DNA of 49,740 nucleotides from Vulcanimicrobiia bacterium (GCA_025934645.1 JAICWY010000012.1:1-49740), one strand, 5' to 3'; positions 15,063 through 23,565 are shown, numbered from the stretch's first letter. The notes: a model not told the origin generated them from the sequence alone. Made by a program: numbers and translations.

Positions 15063-15569
15063 GTGAAGCTCTCGCGTCTGCTCGACGCGCTGGCGATTCT
15101 CGTCGTGCTGTTCGTTGTGTACAAGCTGGCGATCGCGCCGCGCTTTCTGGACAAAGCCGGCGCATATCCGGCCCCGCACGTCACGTACGCGACGCTGAAC
15201 GGAAAACCGTTCGTGCTCACCGGGCACCGCGGACGCGTCGTGTTTTTGGACTTTTGGGCCTCGTGGTGCGAGCCGTGCAAAATTTCGTTGCCGATGGTAG
15301 AAAATTTCGCGCGCGCGCATCCCGAAGTCGACGTGGTGGCCGTAGACGAGGGCGAGCCTCGCGCCATCGTCGAGCCTTTCGCCAAAGCGCATGGTATGCG
15401 CAACGTCGCACTCGATCCGCAAGGCTTATCGCAGGGCTTTTTTCAACTCCACGGCTATCCGACGATGGTCGTCATCGATCCGCAAGGCCGCATCCGCGGC
15501 ACGTGGGCGGGTTTGAATCCCGCGATCCAACTCAACATGGCGAACGCGGAGAAACAGCTCTCGAGTTAG
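15063..15569 (+). CDS. TlpA/ResA-like membrane-anchored thioredoxin
   Basis: A 168-residue protein with one N-terminal membrane anchor (about residues 6-25) and a thioredoxin fold outside the cytoplasm. The active site is CEPC (residues 69-72) in FLDFWASWCEPC, and the cis-proline is in GYPTMVV. These are hallmarks of TlpA/ResA reductases that reduce disulfides in apocytochrome c or other exported proteins. GTG at 15063 lies 5 bp after the thiolase stop, so it is cotranscribed. A cytochrome c lipoprotein is encoded at 34.2 kb, but no cytochrome maturation genes are visible in this window. Confidence 0.87.
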   Translation: MKLSRLLDALAILVVLFVVYKLAIAPRFLDKAGAYPAPHVTYATLNGKPFVLTGHRGRVVFLDFWASWCEPCKISLPMVENFARAHPEVDVVAVDEGEPRAIVEPFAKAHGMRNVALDPQGLSQGFFQLHGYPTMVVIDPQGRIRGTWAGLNPAIQLNMANAEKQLSS

Positions 15570-15604
15570 ACGAGACGGGCGGATGAGGGTAATGTTCCGG
15601 CGGC

Positions 15605-16615
15605 GTGGAATCGGCGCGGATGCCTTTGGACGCCCGCATCGCCGCCATGCCCAAGACCGAGATCCACATTCATCTGGAAGGTGCGACGAGCGCTGAAACC
15701 TACTTCGAGATCGCGCATCGCAACGGTGTCGAGTTACCGGCCAACGAGCTGCCGCAGTGGAAAGAATTTTTTCATTTCCGCGACTTCAATCACTTCATCG
15801 AAGTCTATGTCACCTCGACGAAAATGCTGCGAACCGCAGCAGATTACGAACTGCTCGTCCGGCGGTTTGCGGCGCAGCAGTCCGCGCTAAATGTTCAATA
15901 TACCGAAGCGTTCGTAAGTTGCTCACTCGTTCCGCCGGGCGCCGCCTCCGGTGATTTCTTGGATGCGCTGCGGCGTGGTGTGGAAGCGGGTGAGCGTGAA
16001 AGCGGCGTACGCATTGCGCTGATTGCCGACATCTCACGCGAACTGCCCGACAGCCGTCATCGCGTCGTGCAATTGGCGATGGAGGGCTACAAACGCGGCG
16101 CGTTCATCGGACTCGGGCTCGGTGGTCCCGAAGTTGGATTTCCGGCCGAGATGTTCGCTGATGCATATGCCGCCGCGCGGCAGGCCGGCTTACACGTCGT
16201 CGCACACGCCGGCGAGACGGGCGGCGCAAAAAGTGTCCGGGGCGCGTTGGATGCTCTTCATGCGGAGCGCATCGGGCACGGCGTGCAAAGTTTAGAAGAT
16301 GCCGGACTCATGGAGCGCTTGCGGCGCGACGGAACGCCGCTCGAGGTCTGCCCGCAAAGCAATTACCGGCTCGGCATCGTAAAACCGGGCGAACCGCACC
16401 CGATTCGTGGTCTGTTCGACGCAGGCGTGCATTGCACGGTGAACTCCGACGATCCGGCGATGTTCGAAACCGATATTAATCGCGAATACGTCACGCTTGC
16501 GGAGCAGGGCTTCACGTGGGAAGAACTCCAGCAGCTCAACCTCAACACGCTGCAAGCGACGTTCTTGAACGACGCGGACAAACGCGCGATCAAAGAACAG
16601 ATCCTCGCGGCTTAA
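15605..16615 (+). CDS. Adenosine deaminase family protein
   Basis: A 336-residue metal-dependent amidohydrolase. Zinc ligands are seen in MPKTEIHIHLEGA (HxH near residues 20-22), VVAHAGE (His and catalytic Glu about 200-205), GHGVQSL (His), and NSDDPAMF (Asp pair). The family includes adenosine deaminase, adenine deaminase and aminodeoxyfutalosine deaminase of the futalosine menaquinone route; this sequence alone does not decide. GTG 15605 is annotated; ATG 15620 is a near alternative and the conserved core begins only at the PKTE motif. Its TAA overlaps the stop of the convergent gene (TTAA, 16612-16615). Confidence 0.88.
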   Translation: MESARMPLDARIAAMPKTEIHIHLEGATSAETYFEIAHRNGVELPANELPQWKEFFHFRDFNHFIEVYVTSTKMLRTAADYELLVRRFAAQQSALNVQYTEAFVSCSLVPPGAASGDFLDALRRGVEAGERESGVRIALIADISRELPDSRHRVVQLAMEGYKRGAFIGLGLGGPEVGFPAEMFADAYAAARQAGLHVVAHAGETGGAKSVRGALDALHAERIGHGVQSLEDAGLMERLRRDGTPLEVCPQSNYRLGIVKPGEPHPIRGLFDAGVHCTVNSDDPAMFETDINREYVTLAEQGFTWEELQQLNLNTLQATFLNDADKRAIKEQILAA

Positions 16616-17361
16616 CGAAAATCCCCGTCGATCTCGCCCATGAACGGTTCCACCGGCGTTACAGTAAACGCGGGCAGATCGAAATGCAGCACGTTATCGA
16701 AAATCGTTCCCGTAACGGGTCCCACGGCCGTGCTTGCGGCGCTGTAGACGATGGAGTATTTAAGTTTGTCGTCCAGCACGAACGGAAACCACACGTCTAC
16801 ACTCGATCCCCGCTGAAACGACACCGGCTTCGAGCCGTCGACGCCGAAATCGAAGAACATGACCGCGTCGGCCACATAGCGGTAGGGCGTGGGGTACGGC
16901 AAAAACTCGGCATGCGTGGGCGGCCGCGCGCGAACACCTGCGAAGTTCGTATTATTGCCGGCGTTGTTGGCGCTATAGCGAAGGCTGAAGTCATACCCGC
17001 TTGTTTGAGAACGAGGGAAGTGTACGAGGCCGCCGGCCGGATGAACTGAAAGATCGGGGTGAGGCACAACGGCGTAGTTCGATTCTTCGAGCGTGCCCCA
17101 CCAGCGGTTTTCGCTCAGAACGAAGCGCATGAGGCCGCGTTCCTTGCCGATGTTCCATGACAGGTTCGCTCGATCGCCGGAAACCGCGACATCGGAGATG
17201 ACGATTTGCTTCGGATCGACGCCCGCTAAGCGAGCCGTGTGCGCCAACAGCACCCGAGCGTCGCTACGAACGGTGCCTACGTCGCGCGGGGGACCGGAGT
17301 CGTCCGCACGCGCGAGTATCGGCGTAAGAAGAAGAGCGAGGACGGCGATGATGCAGCGCAT
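16612..17361 (-). CDS. Exported protein of unknown function
   Basis: A 249-residue protein with a cleavable signal peptide (residues 1-19, ending ARA-DD). After a short helical N-terminal part, most of the mature protein is predicted as beta strands rich in Tyr, Phe, Asn and Ser (for example YDFSLRYSANNAGNNTNFAG), which suits an extracytoplasmic beta domain. I do not recognise a family. ATG 17361 starts the signal peptide directly. It lies 46 bp downstream of the enoyl-CoA hydratase gene on the same strand. A perfect TTGACA (17392-17397, minus strand) is upstream but without a good -10. Confidence 0.65.
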   Translation of the reverse strand: MRCIIAVLALLLTPILARADDSGPPRDVGTVRSDARVLLAHTARLAGVDPKQIVISDVAVSGDRANLSWNIGKERGLMRFVLSENRWWGTLEESNYAVVPHPDLSVHPAGGLVHFPRSQTSGYDFSLRYSANNAGNNTNFAGVRARPPTHAEFLPYPTPYRYVADAVMFFDFGVDGSKPVSFQRGSSVDVWFPFVLDDKLKYSIVYSAASTAVGPVTGTIFDNVLHFDLPAFTVTPVEPFMGEIDGDFR

Positions 17362-17407
17362 ACCCGCATAACGCGTTTCGCCGTCCCCTTGTGTCAAACG
17401 CGCGCCG

Positions 17408-18202
17408 CTACTGTCCCGTCCACGCCGCTTTGCGCTTTTCGAGGAAGGCGGACGTGCCTTCTTTGAAGTCCGACGTCCCGACAAGCGTGCCGAACTCGAG
17501 CGCCTCGAGTTCCAGCGCATCGGCGATCGGAAGATGAGCGCCGTTGACGATCGCGCGTTTGCAGGCCTCGATTGCCAGCGGCGCTTTCGAGGCGATCGTT
17601 TGCGCAAGTTTCTTGGCCGCCGCAAGCAGCTCGTCTTGCGGCACGACGCGTTCTACGAGGCCGATTTGCAGCGCCATCTGCGCGTCGATGATGTCCCCGC
17701 TCAAACACAGAAACATCGCCATGCCTTTGCCGAGCAGACGCGTCGTGCGCTGCGAGCCGCCGTAGCCCGGTATCAATCCCAGATTTACTTCCGGCTGACC
17801 GAATTTCGCGTTCTCGCTTGCGATGCGGATGTCGCCCGCCATCGCAAGTTCGCATCCCCCGCCGAGCGCGAAGCCGTTGACGGCCATAATCACCGGTTTC
17901 TTCATGCGTTCGATCTGCAGCGTAACATGCTGCCCGATCCGCGCTTTTTGCGCCCCTTGGAACGCGCCCGGCAACGCGTTGAGCTCGCCGATGTCGGCTC
18001 CCGCTGCAAAAGCTTTGGGGCCGGATCCGGTGACGATCACTGCGCGCACGGCATCGTCGCCGTCGAGTTCGCTCAACGCCGACGAGAGTTCGCCCAGCAG
18101 CTGCGCATTGAGCGCGTTCAGCACCGAGGGGCGGTTGAGCGTGATGACTGCAACCGGGCCGTCGATCTCCAGCGCGATCGTTTCGTACGTCTTAGCTTGC
18201 AT
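17408..18202 (-). CDS. Enoyl-CoA hydratase/crotonase family protein
   Basis: A 264-residue crotonase-fold enzyme, probably hydrating crotonyl-CoA to 3-hydroxybutyryl-CoA. The oxyanion-hole segments are AFAAGADIGEL (residue near 68) and GFALGGGCELAMAGD (near 110). Both catalytic glutamates of enoyl-CoA hydratase are present, in GGGCELAM and in KFGQPEVNLGLIPG. The C-terminal helices (AFLEKRKAAWTG) are typical. The start overlaps the end of the dehydrogenase gene by 11 bp on the same strand, so the two enzymes for successive reactions are translated together. Confidence 0.92.
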   Translation of the reverse strand: MQAKTYETIALEIDGPVAVITLNRPSVLNALNAQLLGELSSALSELDGDDAVRAVIVTGSGPKAFAAGADIGELNALPGAFQGAQKARIGQHVTLQIERMKKPVIMAVNGFALGGGCELAMAGDIRIASENAKFGQPEVNLGLIPGYGGSQRTTRLLGKGMAMFLCLSGDIIDAQMALQIGLVERVVPQDELLAAAKKLAQTIASKAPLAIEACKRAIVNGAHLPIADALELEALEFGTLVGTSDFKEGTSAFLEKRKAAWTGQ

Positions 18203-19049
18203 AATCGTAGAAGCCCTTTCCGCTCTTGCGCCCGAAGTGGCCGGCCAGAACCATGCGTTTGAGGAGCGGCGGCGGCGCCATCATCGGATCCTTGAACTCG
18301 TCGTACATGATCTGCGCGATATAGTACGTCGTGTCCAGTCCGACGAAATCGAGCAGCTCCAGCGGTCCCATGGGGTAGCCGCAGCCCAGCTTCATGCCCT
18401 TGTCGATGTCTTCTTTGCTCGCAAGGCCTTCGTCATAGACGCGGATCGCGTAGAGCAGATATGGCACCAGCAGCCGGTTGACCACGAAGCCGGTCGTGTC
18501 TTTCGCGAGTATCGGCTCTTTGCCCAGGTTCTTCGCGAAGGCGAACAGTGAATCGATGACGTCTTGGCTGGTCGCAATCGTTCGCACGACTTCGACCAGT
18601 TTCATGATCGGCACCGGATTGAAGAAGTGCAGGCCGGCGACTTGATTCGGGCGTTTCGTCTTCGCCGCGAGCTCGATGACGCACAGACTCGAGGTGTTGG
18701 TGCAGATGATGGCATGCGGCGCGAGCAGCTCGTCCAGCTGTTGAAACAGCTTCGTCTTGATCTCCGGATTCTCGACGATCGCCTCGATGACCAGATCGCA
18801 ATCCTTAAGGCCCTTAACGTCGGTCGTCGGCGTAATGCGGCCCAGAATGGCGTCACGCTCGGCGAGGGCGAGTTTCTGCTTCTCGACGAACTTGTCGAGC
18901 GATTTGGTAATGCTTTGCATGCCGCGCTGCAGCGGAGCGTCTGCGACCTCCATGAGCACCACGTCGAATCCCGCGGCCGCGCACGTCTGCGCGATCCCGT
19001 TGCCCATCAGGCCGGCGCCACAGACGCCTACCTTACGAATCTCAGTCAC
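18192..19049 (-). CDS. 3-hydroxybutyryl-CoA dehydrogenase
   Basis: A 285-residue NAD-dependent enzyme that oxidises 3-hydroxyacyl-CoA or reduces acetoacetyl-CoA. The Rossmann motif GAGLMGNGIA is at residues 11-20. The catalytic His is in GLHFFNPVPIMKLVEVV, with the Ser/Asn pair in TNTSSL and GFVVNRLLVPY. The C-terminal part has the GYPMGPLELLDFVGLD signature. GTG at 19049 is preceded by AAGGGG at SD distance and begins one residue before the first beta strand. It is the upstream gene of a pair with enoyl-CoA hydratase and is divergent from phoU by 90 bp. Confidence 0.94.
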   Translation of the reverse strand: MTEIRKVGVCGAGLMGNGIAQTCAAAGFDVVLMEVADAPLQRGMQSITKSLDKFVEKQKLALAERDAILGRITPTTDVKGLKDCDLVIEAIVENPEIKTKLFQQLDELLAPHAIICTNTSSLCVIELAAKTKRPNQVAGLHFFNPVPIMKLVEVVRTIATSQDVIDSLFAFAKNLGKEPILAKDTTGFVVNRLLVPYLLYAIRVYDEGLASKEDIDKGMKLGCGYPMGPLELLDFVGLDTTYYIAQIMYDEFKDPMMAPPPLLKRMVLAGHFGRKSGKGFYDYAS

Positions 19050-19102
19050 GAATCTGTCCCCTTGTCCTGTACTCCAGCGAAAACGGGCTTCGTGTTGTCT
19101 AA

Positions 19103-19132
19103 TTGCGTGGGCGGAACCTTTGCGGCTATACT
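19103..19132 (+). promoter_or_regulatory. Possible phoU promoter with -10 next to the start codon
   Basis: TATACT (19127-19132) is one base from the -10 consensus. TTGCGT at 19103-19108 is a weak -35 with an 18-bp spacer. Transcription would start about at the GTG of phoU (19140), which would give a leaderless message. Confidence 0.4.
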
Positions 19133-19139
19133 GGTGAAC

Positions 19140-19775
19140 GTGCGTACCGCCTATCATGAAGCTTTGGAGTCCACCCGGCTGGACGTCGTGCGCTTGGGCG
19201 CGCTCGTCGGCGATGCGCTGCGCATTGCCGTCGAGGCCCTGGAACGGCGCGATACCGCCGCGGGCGCGCGGGTCGTGGCGGGTGACGACACCATCGACGA
19301 CTTACGTCGTAAAATTGAAGCCTCGTGCATCGAGCTGATCTGGCGCCAGCAGCCGGTCGCCGGTGAACTCCGCGAGATTGCCGCGATGCTCGAAATCGCA
19401 ACGGATTTGGAGCGCTGCGGCGATTATGCCGTGGATATTGCCAAGCACGGCATCAAGCTGGCCGACGTGCCGCTCCGCCCGGCCCGCGTCGAAATCGATC
19501 GTATCAGCGGCCTCGCGCACGCGACGCTCCTGGACGCCATGCGGGCCTACACCGAGCGCGACGCCAACCTCGCCGAACAAGTCATCGAGCAAGACGACGA
19601 GATCGACGCGCTCTACAAGCGCGGCGTAAAAGCGCTCCAAGAAGAGATGCAGGCCGATCCCGAAATGGTGCTCGCCGGAACGCGCATGCTGTTCGTGCTC
19701 GCGCAGCTCGAACGCGTCGGCGATCGCGCGAACAACATCGCGTGGCACACGAAGGAAATGATCGGCAGCGCTTGA
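19140..19775 (+). CDS. phoU: Phosphate transport system regulator PhoU
   Basis: A 211-residue helical protein made of two PhoU repeats (about residues 15-100 and 115-205), each with the E/DxxxD metal-binding pattern, seen in ATDLERCGDYAVDIAKH and QLERVGDRANNIAWHTKEM. PhoU represses the Pho regulon through the PstSCAB transporter and the PhoR kinase when phosphate is ample. GTG 19140 gives the family N-terminus RTAYHEALESTRLDVVRLG; GTG 19134 is two codons upstream. No pst or phoBR genes are in this window, so it acts as an isolated copy here. Confidence 0.92.
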   Translation: MRTAYHEALESTRLDVVRLGALVGDALRIAVEALERRDTAAGARVVAGDDTIDDLRRKIEASCIELIWRQQPVAGELREIAAMLEIATDLERCGDYAVDIAKHGIKLADVPLRPARVEIDRISGLAHATLLDAMRAYTERDANLAEQVIEQDDEIDALYKRGVKALQEEMQADPEMVLAGTRMLFVLAQLERVGDRANNIAWHTKEMIGSA

Positions 19776-20920
19776 CTCCCTTAGACCGCTCGCTCTTCGC
19801 CGTCACCGAAAACTTCACGTACCTCAATCATGCCGCAGTAGGCGTGCTTCCGCGTCCCACCCGTGAGGCGCTTCACGCGTTCATCGACGCGCATGCGGAA
19901 GGCGGCGTCGCGCGCGTTTATTCGTACGAGCGCGACATGCCGGCGTACCGTTCGAAGATTGCGTCGTTCATCGGCGCGCAGCCCGGAACGATTGCAGTAT
20001 TGCGGAATACCGGCGACGGCGCGAACGCGATTGCCGGCGGCTTTCCGTGGCAGCCCGGCGACGAACTGATTCTGCCCGACAACGAGTTCCCGGCGAACGC
20101 GCAGCCGTGGTTGCCGCTGCGCGATCGCGGCGTGAACATCCGGTTTATCGAAACGCGCAAAGAACGGCTTACGCCGGACGTTTTGCGCAGCACCATTACG
20201 CCGCGAACGAAGATCGTGAGCGTTTCGTGGGTTTCGTTCGAGGACGGATACCGTCACGATCTTGCCGCGCTTGCCGAGATCGCGCACGAGCACGGCGCCC
20301 TTCTCGCGGTCGATGCGATCCAAGGGTTGGGCGCGTTTCCACTCGACGTGCAAAGCTGCGGCATCGACGCGCTCTATTGCGGCGGCGCGAAATGGATGCT
20401 CTCGCTGCAAGGTGTCAGTTTCTTGTACGTGCGGCCGGAATTGATCGATCGCCTGGCGCTGGCGGCACCCGGCTGGCGCTCGGTCGGCGACATGTGGGAT
20501 TTTCTGAAGTACGACCAGCCATACGCCGCCGATGCGACCCGCTTTGAAGGCGGCACGCCGAACTTCATCGGCGCGCTTTCGCTTGCCCGCTCTATCGAAG
20601 TCATGGAGGCGGCCGGAACTTCACGCATCGGGCGGCACGTTTTGAGCCTAACCGACCGGCTCGCCGAGGGACTGCGCCGCGCGGGGGCGGATATTGCCGG
20701 GCGCCGTTCGGCAATGGAATCCTCCGGCATCGTGACGTTCAGGCTTCCCGGGACGGACCCGGTCGCGCTCGGCAAAGCGTTGCAGCACGATGGGATCGTG
20801 ACGACCCATCGCGCGAACGGCATTCGCGTCGCACCTCATGGTTACAACACCAGCTCCGAGATCGACGCGCTGCTCGATGCGGTCGAACGATACCGAAAGG
20901 AACCCGCATGCTCCCCTTGA
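19772..20920 (+). CDS. Class V aminotransferase (cysteine desulfurase-like fold)
   Basis: A 382-residue PLP-dependent enzyme of fold type I. The N-terminal YLNHAAVGVLPRPTREAL segment, the PLP-stacking region around VDAIQGLGAFPLDV (Asp near residue 185), and the Schiff-base lysine in YCGGAKWMLSLQG (near residue 210) are typical of class V, including isopenicillin-N-epimerase-like and kynureninase-like members. No active-site cysteine loop for a desulfurase is evident. The start is taken as TTG 19772, which overlaps the phoU stop (TTGA); GTG 19742 inside phoU is the alternative. The substrate cannot be named. Confidence 0.85.
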   Translation: MTPLDRSLFAVTENFTYLNHAAVGVLPRPTREALHAFIDAHAEGGVARVYSYERDMPAYRSKIASFIGAQPGTIAVLRNTGDGANAIAGGFPWQPGDELILPDNEFPANAQPWLPLRDRGVNIRFIETRKERLTPDVLRSTITPRTKIVSVSWVSFEDGYRHDLAALAEIAHEHGALLAVDAIQGLGAFPLDVQSCGIDALYCGGAKWMLSLQGVSFLYVRPELIDRLALAAPGWRSVGDMWDFLKYDQPYAADATRFEGGTPNFIGALSLARSIEVMEAAGTSRIGRHVLSLTDRLAEGLRRAGADIAGRRSAMESSGIVTFRLPGTDPVALGKALQHDGIVTTHRANGIRVAPHGYNTSSEIDALLDAVERYRKEPACSP

Positions 20921-21558
20921 TCTTTACGCTCGCGGCGCTAACGTCGCCCGCCACGCCGGCCGACGGCACGTACACGTACGTCTCGACGATGAACGGCACG
21001 GCGGTCGGAAAAACGTCGATCACGGTCTCGCACGCGCCGGCAGGCCTGGTCATCGTTGAAAAAGGCGGCGGCAGTTTTAACGGTCAGAGCGCTGCATTTC
21101 AAGACACGCTCGATCTCGATAACACGCTGGCGCCCAGCGCGTATAATTCGTCCGCGTCATACGGCGATCGTGCGATGAAGGGTTCGCTGACGTTCAACGG
21201 CGCGACTGCCACCGAACAAGGCGAGAGCGGAACGCAAACGTACGATCTCGCGGCCGACGCGAAGCATTTCGTCGTGCTCGATCTCGGCCCGTTCAGCGGC
21301 TGGTTCGCCCTGCCTGCGCAGATGACGGCGTGGAACTACGCGCCGGTGATTGCCATTGCGCCCGTTATGGGGCACGGATTCCCGCTTGCGCCTGCCGCAG
21401 TCAGCGGGGCGCAGCGCCCGAAAGGCGTTCCGGCCGGCGACGTTTCGATGGGCGTTAAAGCGCCGGTCGAGTTCACCGTGTGGTACGACCCGAAAACGCT
21501 GCTGGTCGATCGGCTCGACATTCCGATGCAAGGCGTCGCGGTAACGCGCACCCCGTAA
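20908..21558 (+). CDS. Exported protein of unknown function
   Basis: A 216-residue protein with a short signal peptide (residues 1-18, LAALTSPATPA). The mature part alternates beta strands with Gly/Ser-rich turns (DGTYTYVSTMNGTAVGKTS, then TFNGATATEQGESGTQTY), a pattern seen in small periplasmic beta-sandwich or lipocalin-like proteins, but no family is recognised. GAAAGGA at SD distance supports ATG 20908, which overlaps the aminotransferase stop by 13 bp, so the two are cotranscribed. Confidence 0.65.
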   Translation: MLPLIFTLAALTSPATPADGTYTYVSTMNGTAVGKTSITVSHAPAGLVIVEKGGGSFNGQSAAFQDTLDLDNTLAPSAYNSSASYGDRAMKGSLTFNGATATEQGESGTQTYDLAADAKHFVVLDLGPFSGWFALPAQMTAWNYAPVIAIAPVMGHGFPLAPAAVSGAQRPKGVPAGDVSMGVKAPVEFTVWYDPKTLLVDRLDIPMQGVAVTRTP

Positions 21559-21573
21559 AATGAGGCATTTCGC

Positions 21574-21592
21574 CCTAAGGCGGCGGCTTAGG
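21574..21592 (+). promoter_or_regulatory. Inverted repeat in the DUF1264 gene leader
   Basis: CCTAAG (21574-21579) and CTTAGG (21587-21592) enclose a 7-nt GCGGCGG spacer. It lies 16 bp after the previous stop codon and 31 bp before the DUF1264 ATG. No T-tract follows, so it is not a standard terminator; operator or leader hairpin are both possible. Confidence 0.35.
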
Positions 21593-21603
21593 AAGTGACG
21601 TAG

Positions 21604-21629
21604 GTTCATGATGGAGGTTCATCATGAAC
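21604..21629 (+). promoter_or_regulatory. Hairpin enclosing the SD and start codon of the DUF1264 gene
   Basis: A perfect 10-bp inverted repeat: GTTCATGATG (21604-21613) pairs with CATCATGAAC (21620-21629) around a 6-nt loop GAGGTT. The SD GGAGG (21613-21617) lies mostly in the loop and the ATG (21624-21626) lies in the 3' arm, so folding should limit translation initiation. Confidence 0.6.
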
Positions 21630-22127
21630 AAATTCGGAGCTGTAGCGGCGCTCGTCGCCGCTTTTGCCGCCGGCCTGGCTGTGCCGCGCATAGGGCCGGC
21701 CGGAGCCGCAACGCCCGCCCAAACGGGCCCGGCCCAAGAATGGACGCTGCACGTCGACGCCGAGAAGCATTTCGGCGACGCGAATCCCACCGAAATCGCG
21801 CACCACTGGTGCAAACCGGTTTCAAACGGCGTAACGGAATGTCAGATCTACAGCAGCGACGCGGCCGACGCGCAGTTGGTTGCGGTGGAAACGATCGTCG
21901 CACCCGCGATGTATAAGTCGTTTCCGGCATCGGAGCAAGCCATGTGGCATTACCACAAAGACGAAATTCCGAGAGTCAACGCGACGCTGCCCGGCATGTC
22001 CCCCGCGCAAGCCAAGAAGGTGCTGGATTCGATGAGCGACACGTACGGAAAGGTCTGGCTGCTCTACGATCCCATAGCGACGAACAACATGCCGGTGGGC
22101 CAACCGTCGGTCGTCGTCCCGAAATAG
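21624..22127 (+). CDS. DUF1264 family exported protein
   Basis: A 167-residue protein with a signal peptide (residues 1-28, ending GAA-T). The mature part shows the DUF1264 pattern known from plant oil-body-associated proteins and bacterial homologues: AHHWCKPVSNGVTECQIYSS with His-His-Trp-Cys, then ADAQLVAVETIVAPAMYKSF, and EQAMWHYHKDEIP with the late WHxH motif. The paired His/Cys suggests metal or ligand binding, but the function of the family is unknown. Export to the periplasm is unusual compared with the plant members. The SD and ATG are in a perfect hairpin. Four bases separate its stop from that of the convergent ATP-grasp-like gene. Confidence 0.8.
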   Translation: MNKFGAVAALVAAFAAGLAVPRIGPAGAATPAQTGPAQEWTLHVDAEKHFGDANPTEIAHHWCKPVSNGVTECQIYSSDAADAQLVAVETIVAPAMYKSFPASEQAMWHYHKDEIPRVNATLPGMSPAQAKKVLDSMSDTYGKVWLLYDPIATNNMPVGQPSVVVPK

Positions 22128-22131
22128 CGCT

Positions 22132-23565
22132 TTAGTAGCCGTCCGGTTTGACGATGCACGGCGCCATTACGGCGTCGCTCATACCGTGAATGAGCCGTTT
22201 GTCGGCCGGCGCGATCGTCGCTAAAATGCCGCCGAGCTCCGCGCGCTCGCCCGTTACGAAGTAGTACGGGCACAGGCGCACGCGCCCGTCGAAGTTGCGC
22301 ACTTCCTCGCGTTCGCGATCGAGGTAGGCTTGACGCACGCGTTTGCCTTTGTGAAAACGCTGCAGAATGCGCGGCGTTTTTTCGAACTCGCGCTTGGCTT
22401 CCTCGAGCGTTTTCAGCCATTCCTCTTTGGTGAGATCGTTCGCGACGCGCACGCCGCGCGAACCCCACGCCAGTTCGGAGAAGCCGGACGGTTTGACGAC
22501 GTAATCGCGTTCGCTCTTGCCGAGTTCCGCAAGCTGCATCCAGTCGCTGACCGGCATTCCGGACGCTTCCAGCCCGTAGATCACCCCTTGCGGCGGAAGC
22601 GGGCGCGGATCGACGATCCACGTTTGCGGAAACAACTGGTTCAAACGCGCAAAAACGTCGGCCCCTAGTTCGGCTTGCCACAGCTTTGCCAGCGCCGGAT
22701 GATGGAAGAGGGCAAAGGAAGACTTTTCTTCGAGATTTGCTTTCGGCGGCGGCGTCATCTTCACGCGGTTGTGCCGCGCGGCATACAGCATCAGTTCTTG
22801 CTTCGGAACGTTCAGCAGATCGAAGAGCTCGAAGTTGCGGTAGAGCACGTCGAGTTTCTCTTCCCGGCCGTCCTCGAAGCGCACGAACAGCGCGTCCTCG
22901 GTGAAGACGATATCTTGCGGCGCGCAGACGTACACTGTGATCCCGCCCAATGCGTTCACAGCTTCGGCGAGCCAGCGCAGCTCGGCGCGGTAATCGCCGC
23001 TCTCGTCGGAAACCACGATTGCGGCGGTCGGATGTTCGGCGCCGCTTGCGGCTTTGAGCATCGCGCCGAATTTGGCCGGAATGCCGGTTGCGCCGCCGAC
23101 GCTCTCCATGCCCAGCTTACAGTATGCCTGCGCCATCGCGCCGACAAAGCCCATACCGCCCGGCACGCTGTCGAGTTCGCTGGCTGCAAAGCCGTTCTCG
23201 GTGAGAATTAAATCCGGACGGATGACGCCCGGCAGGTCTTGCTTGAAGCGGTTTTGCCGCGCCAGTTTGACGATCTGTTCGGGCTTGCCGCGATCGAGAT
23301 ACTCCGCGATGAACGCGGGCGCGGTACCGCGGGCGCTGCGGTTGTACAGTGAGTTGAGCGCCCGGTAGAAGAGCAGTAAATCGTTGCCGATGGCCTCGAT
23401 ACGTCCGGCGGTTTGCGGAGACAAGGCGAACGGCTCGGGGCTGACGCGCCAGGGGATCCGTTCGCTCTCGTTCTCTACTTTGAAGAGATTGGGCGGGATC
23501 GCCTCATACAGGTACTGCGCTTGCTCACGAGCCGTGAGATTGGGTGCAAAAGCCGAACAGGCCAT
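22132..23565 (-). CDS. ATP-grasp-like protein, circularly permuted type
   Basis: A 477-residue soluble protein. PDLILTENGFAASELDSVPGG (residues about 116-136, in parts) resembles the segment of circularly permuted ATP-grasp proteins related to glutathionylspermidine synthetase in which a Glu-Asp pair binds metal. Later, DYVVKPSGFSELAWGSRGV around residue 365 looks like an ATP-grasp lysine plus flexible Gly/Ser loop, and RILQRFHKGKRV follows. Such enzymes join a carboxylate to an amine using ATP. The gene stands alone, with no amine or peptide partner gene nearby. ATG 23565 is preceded by GGGAGG about 14 bp upstream. The assignment is by pattern only. Confidence 0.55.
   Translation of the reverse strand: MACSAFAPNLTAREQAQYLYEAIPPNLFKVENESERIPWRVSPEPFALSPQTAGRIEAIGNDLLLFYRALNSLYNRSARGTAPAFIAEYLDRGKPEQIVKLARQNRFKQDLPGVIRPDLILTENGFAASELDSVPGGMGFVGAMAQAYCKLGMESVGGATGIPAKFGAMLKAASGAEHPTAAIVVSDESGDYRAELRWLAEAVNALGGITVYVCAPQDIVFTEDALFVRFEDGREEKLDVLYRNFELFDLLNVPKQELMLYAARHNRVKMTPPPKANLEEKSSFALFHHPALAKLWQAELGADVFARLNQLFPQTWIVDPRPLPPQGVIYGLEASGMPVSDWMQLAELGKSERDYVVKPSGFSELAWGSRGVRVANDLTKEEWLKTLEEAKREFEKTPRILQRFHKGKRVRQAYLDREREEVRNFDGRVRLCPYYFVTGERAELGGILATIAPADKRLIHGMSDAVMAPCIVKPDGY

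Noticed and set aside
17369-17397. Promoter with perfect TTGACA (minus strand) before the exported protein gene
   Set aside because: No acceptable -10 occurs 16-19 bp downstream; kept only as a note in the gene entry.
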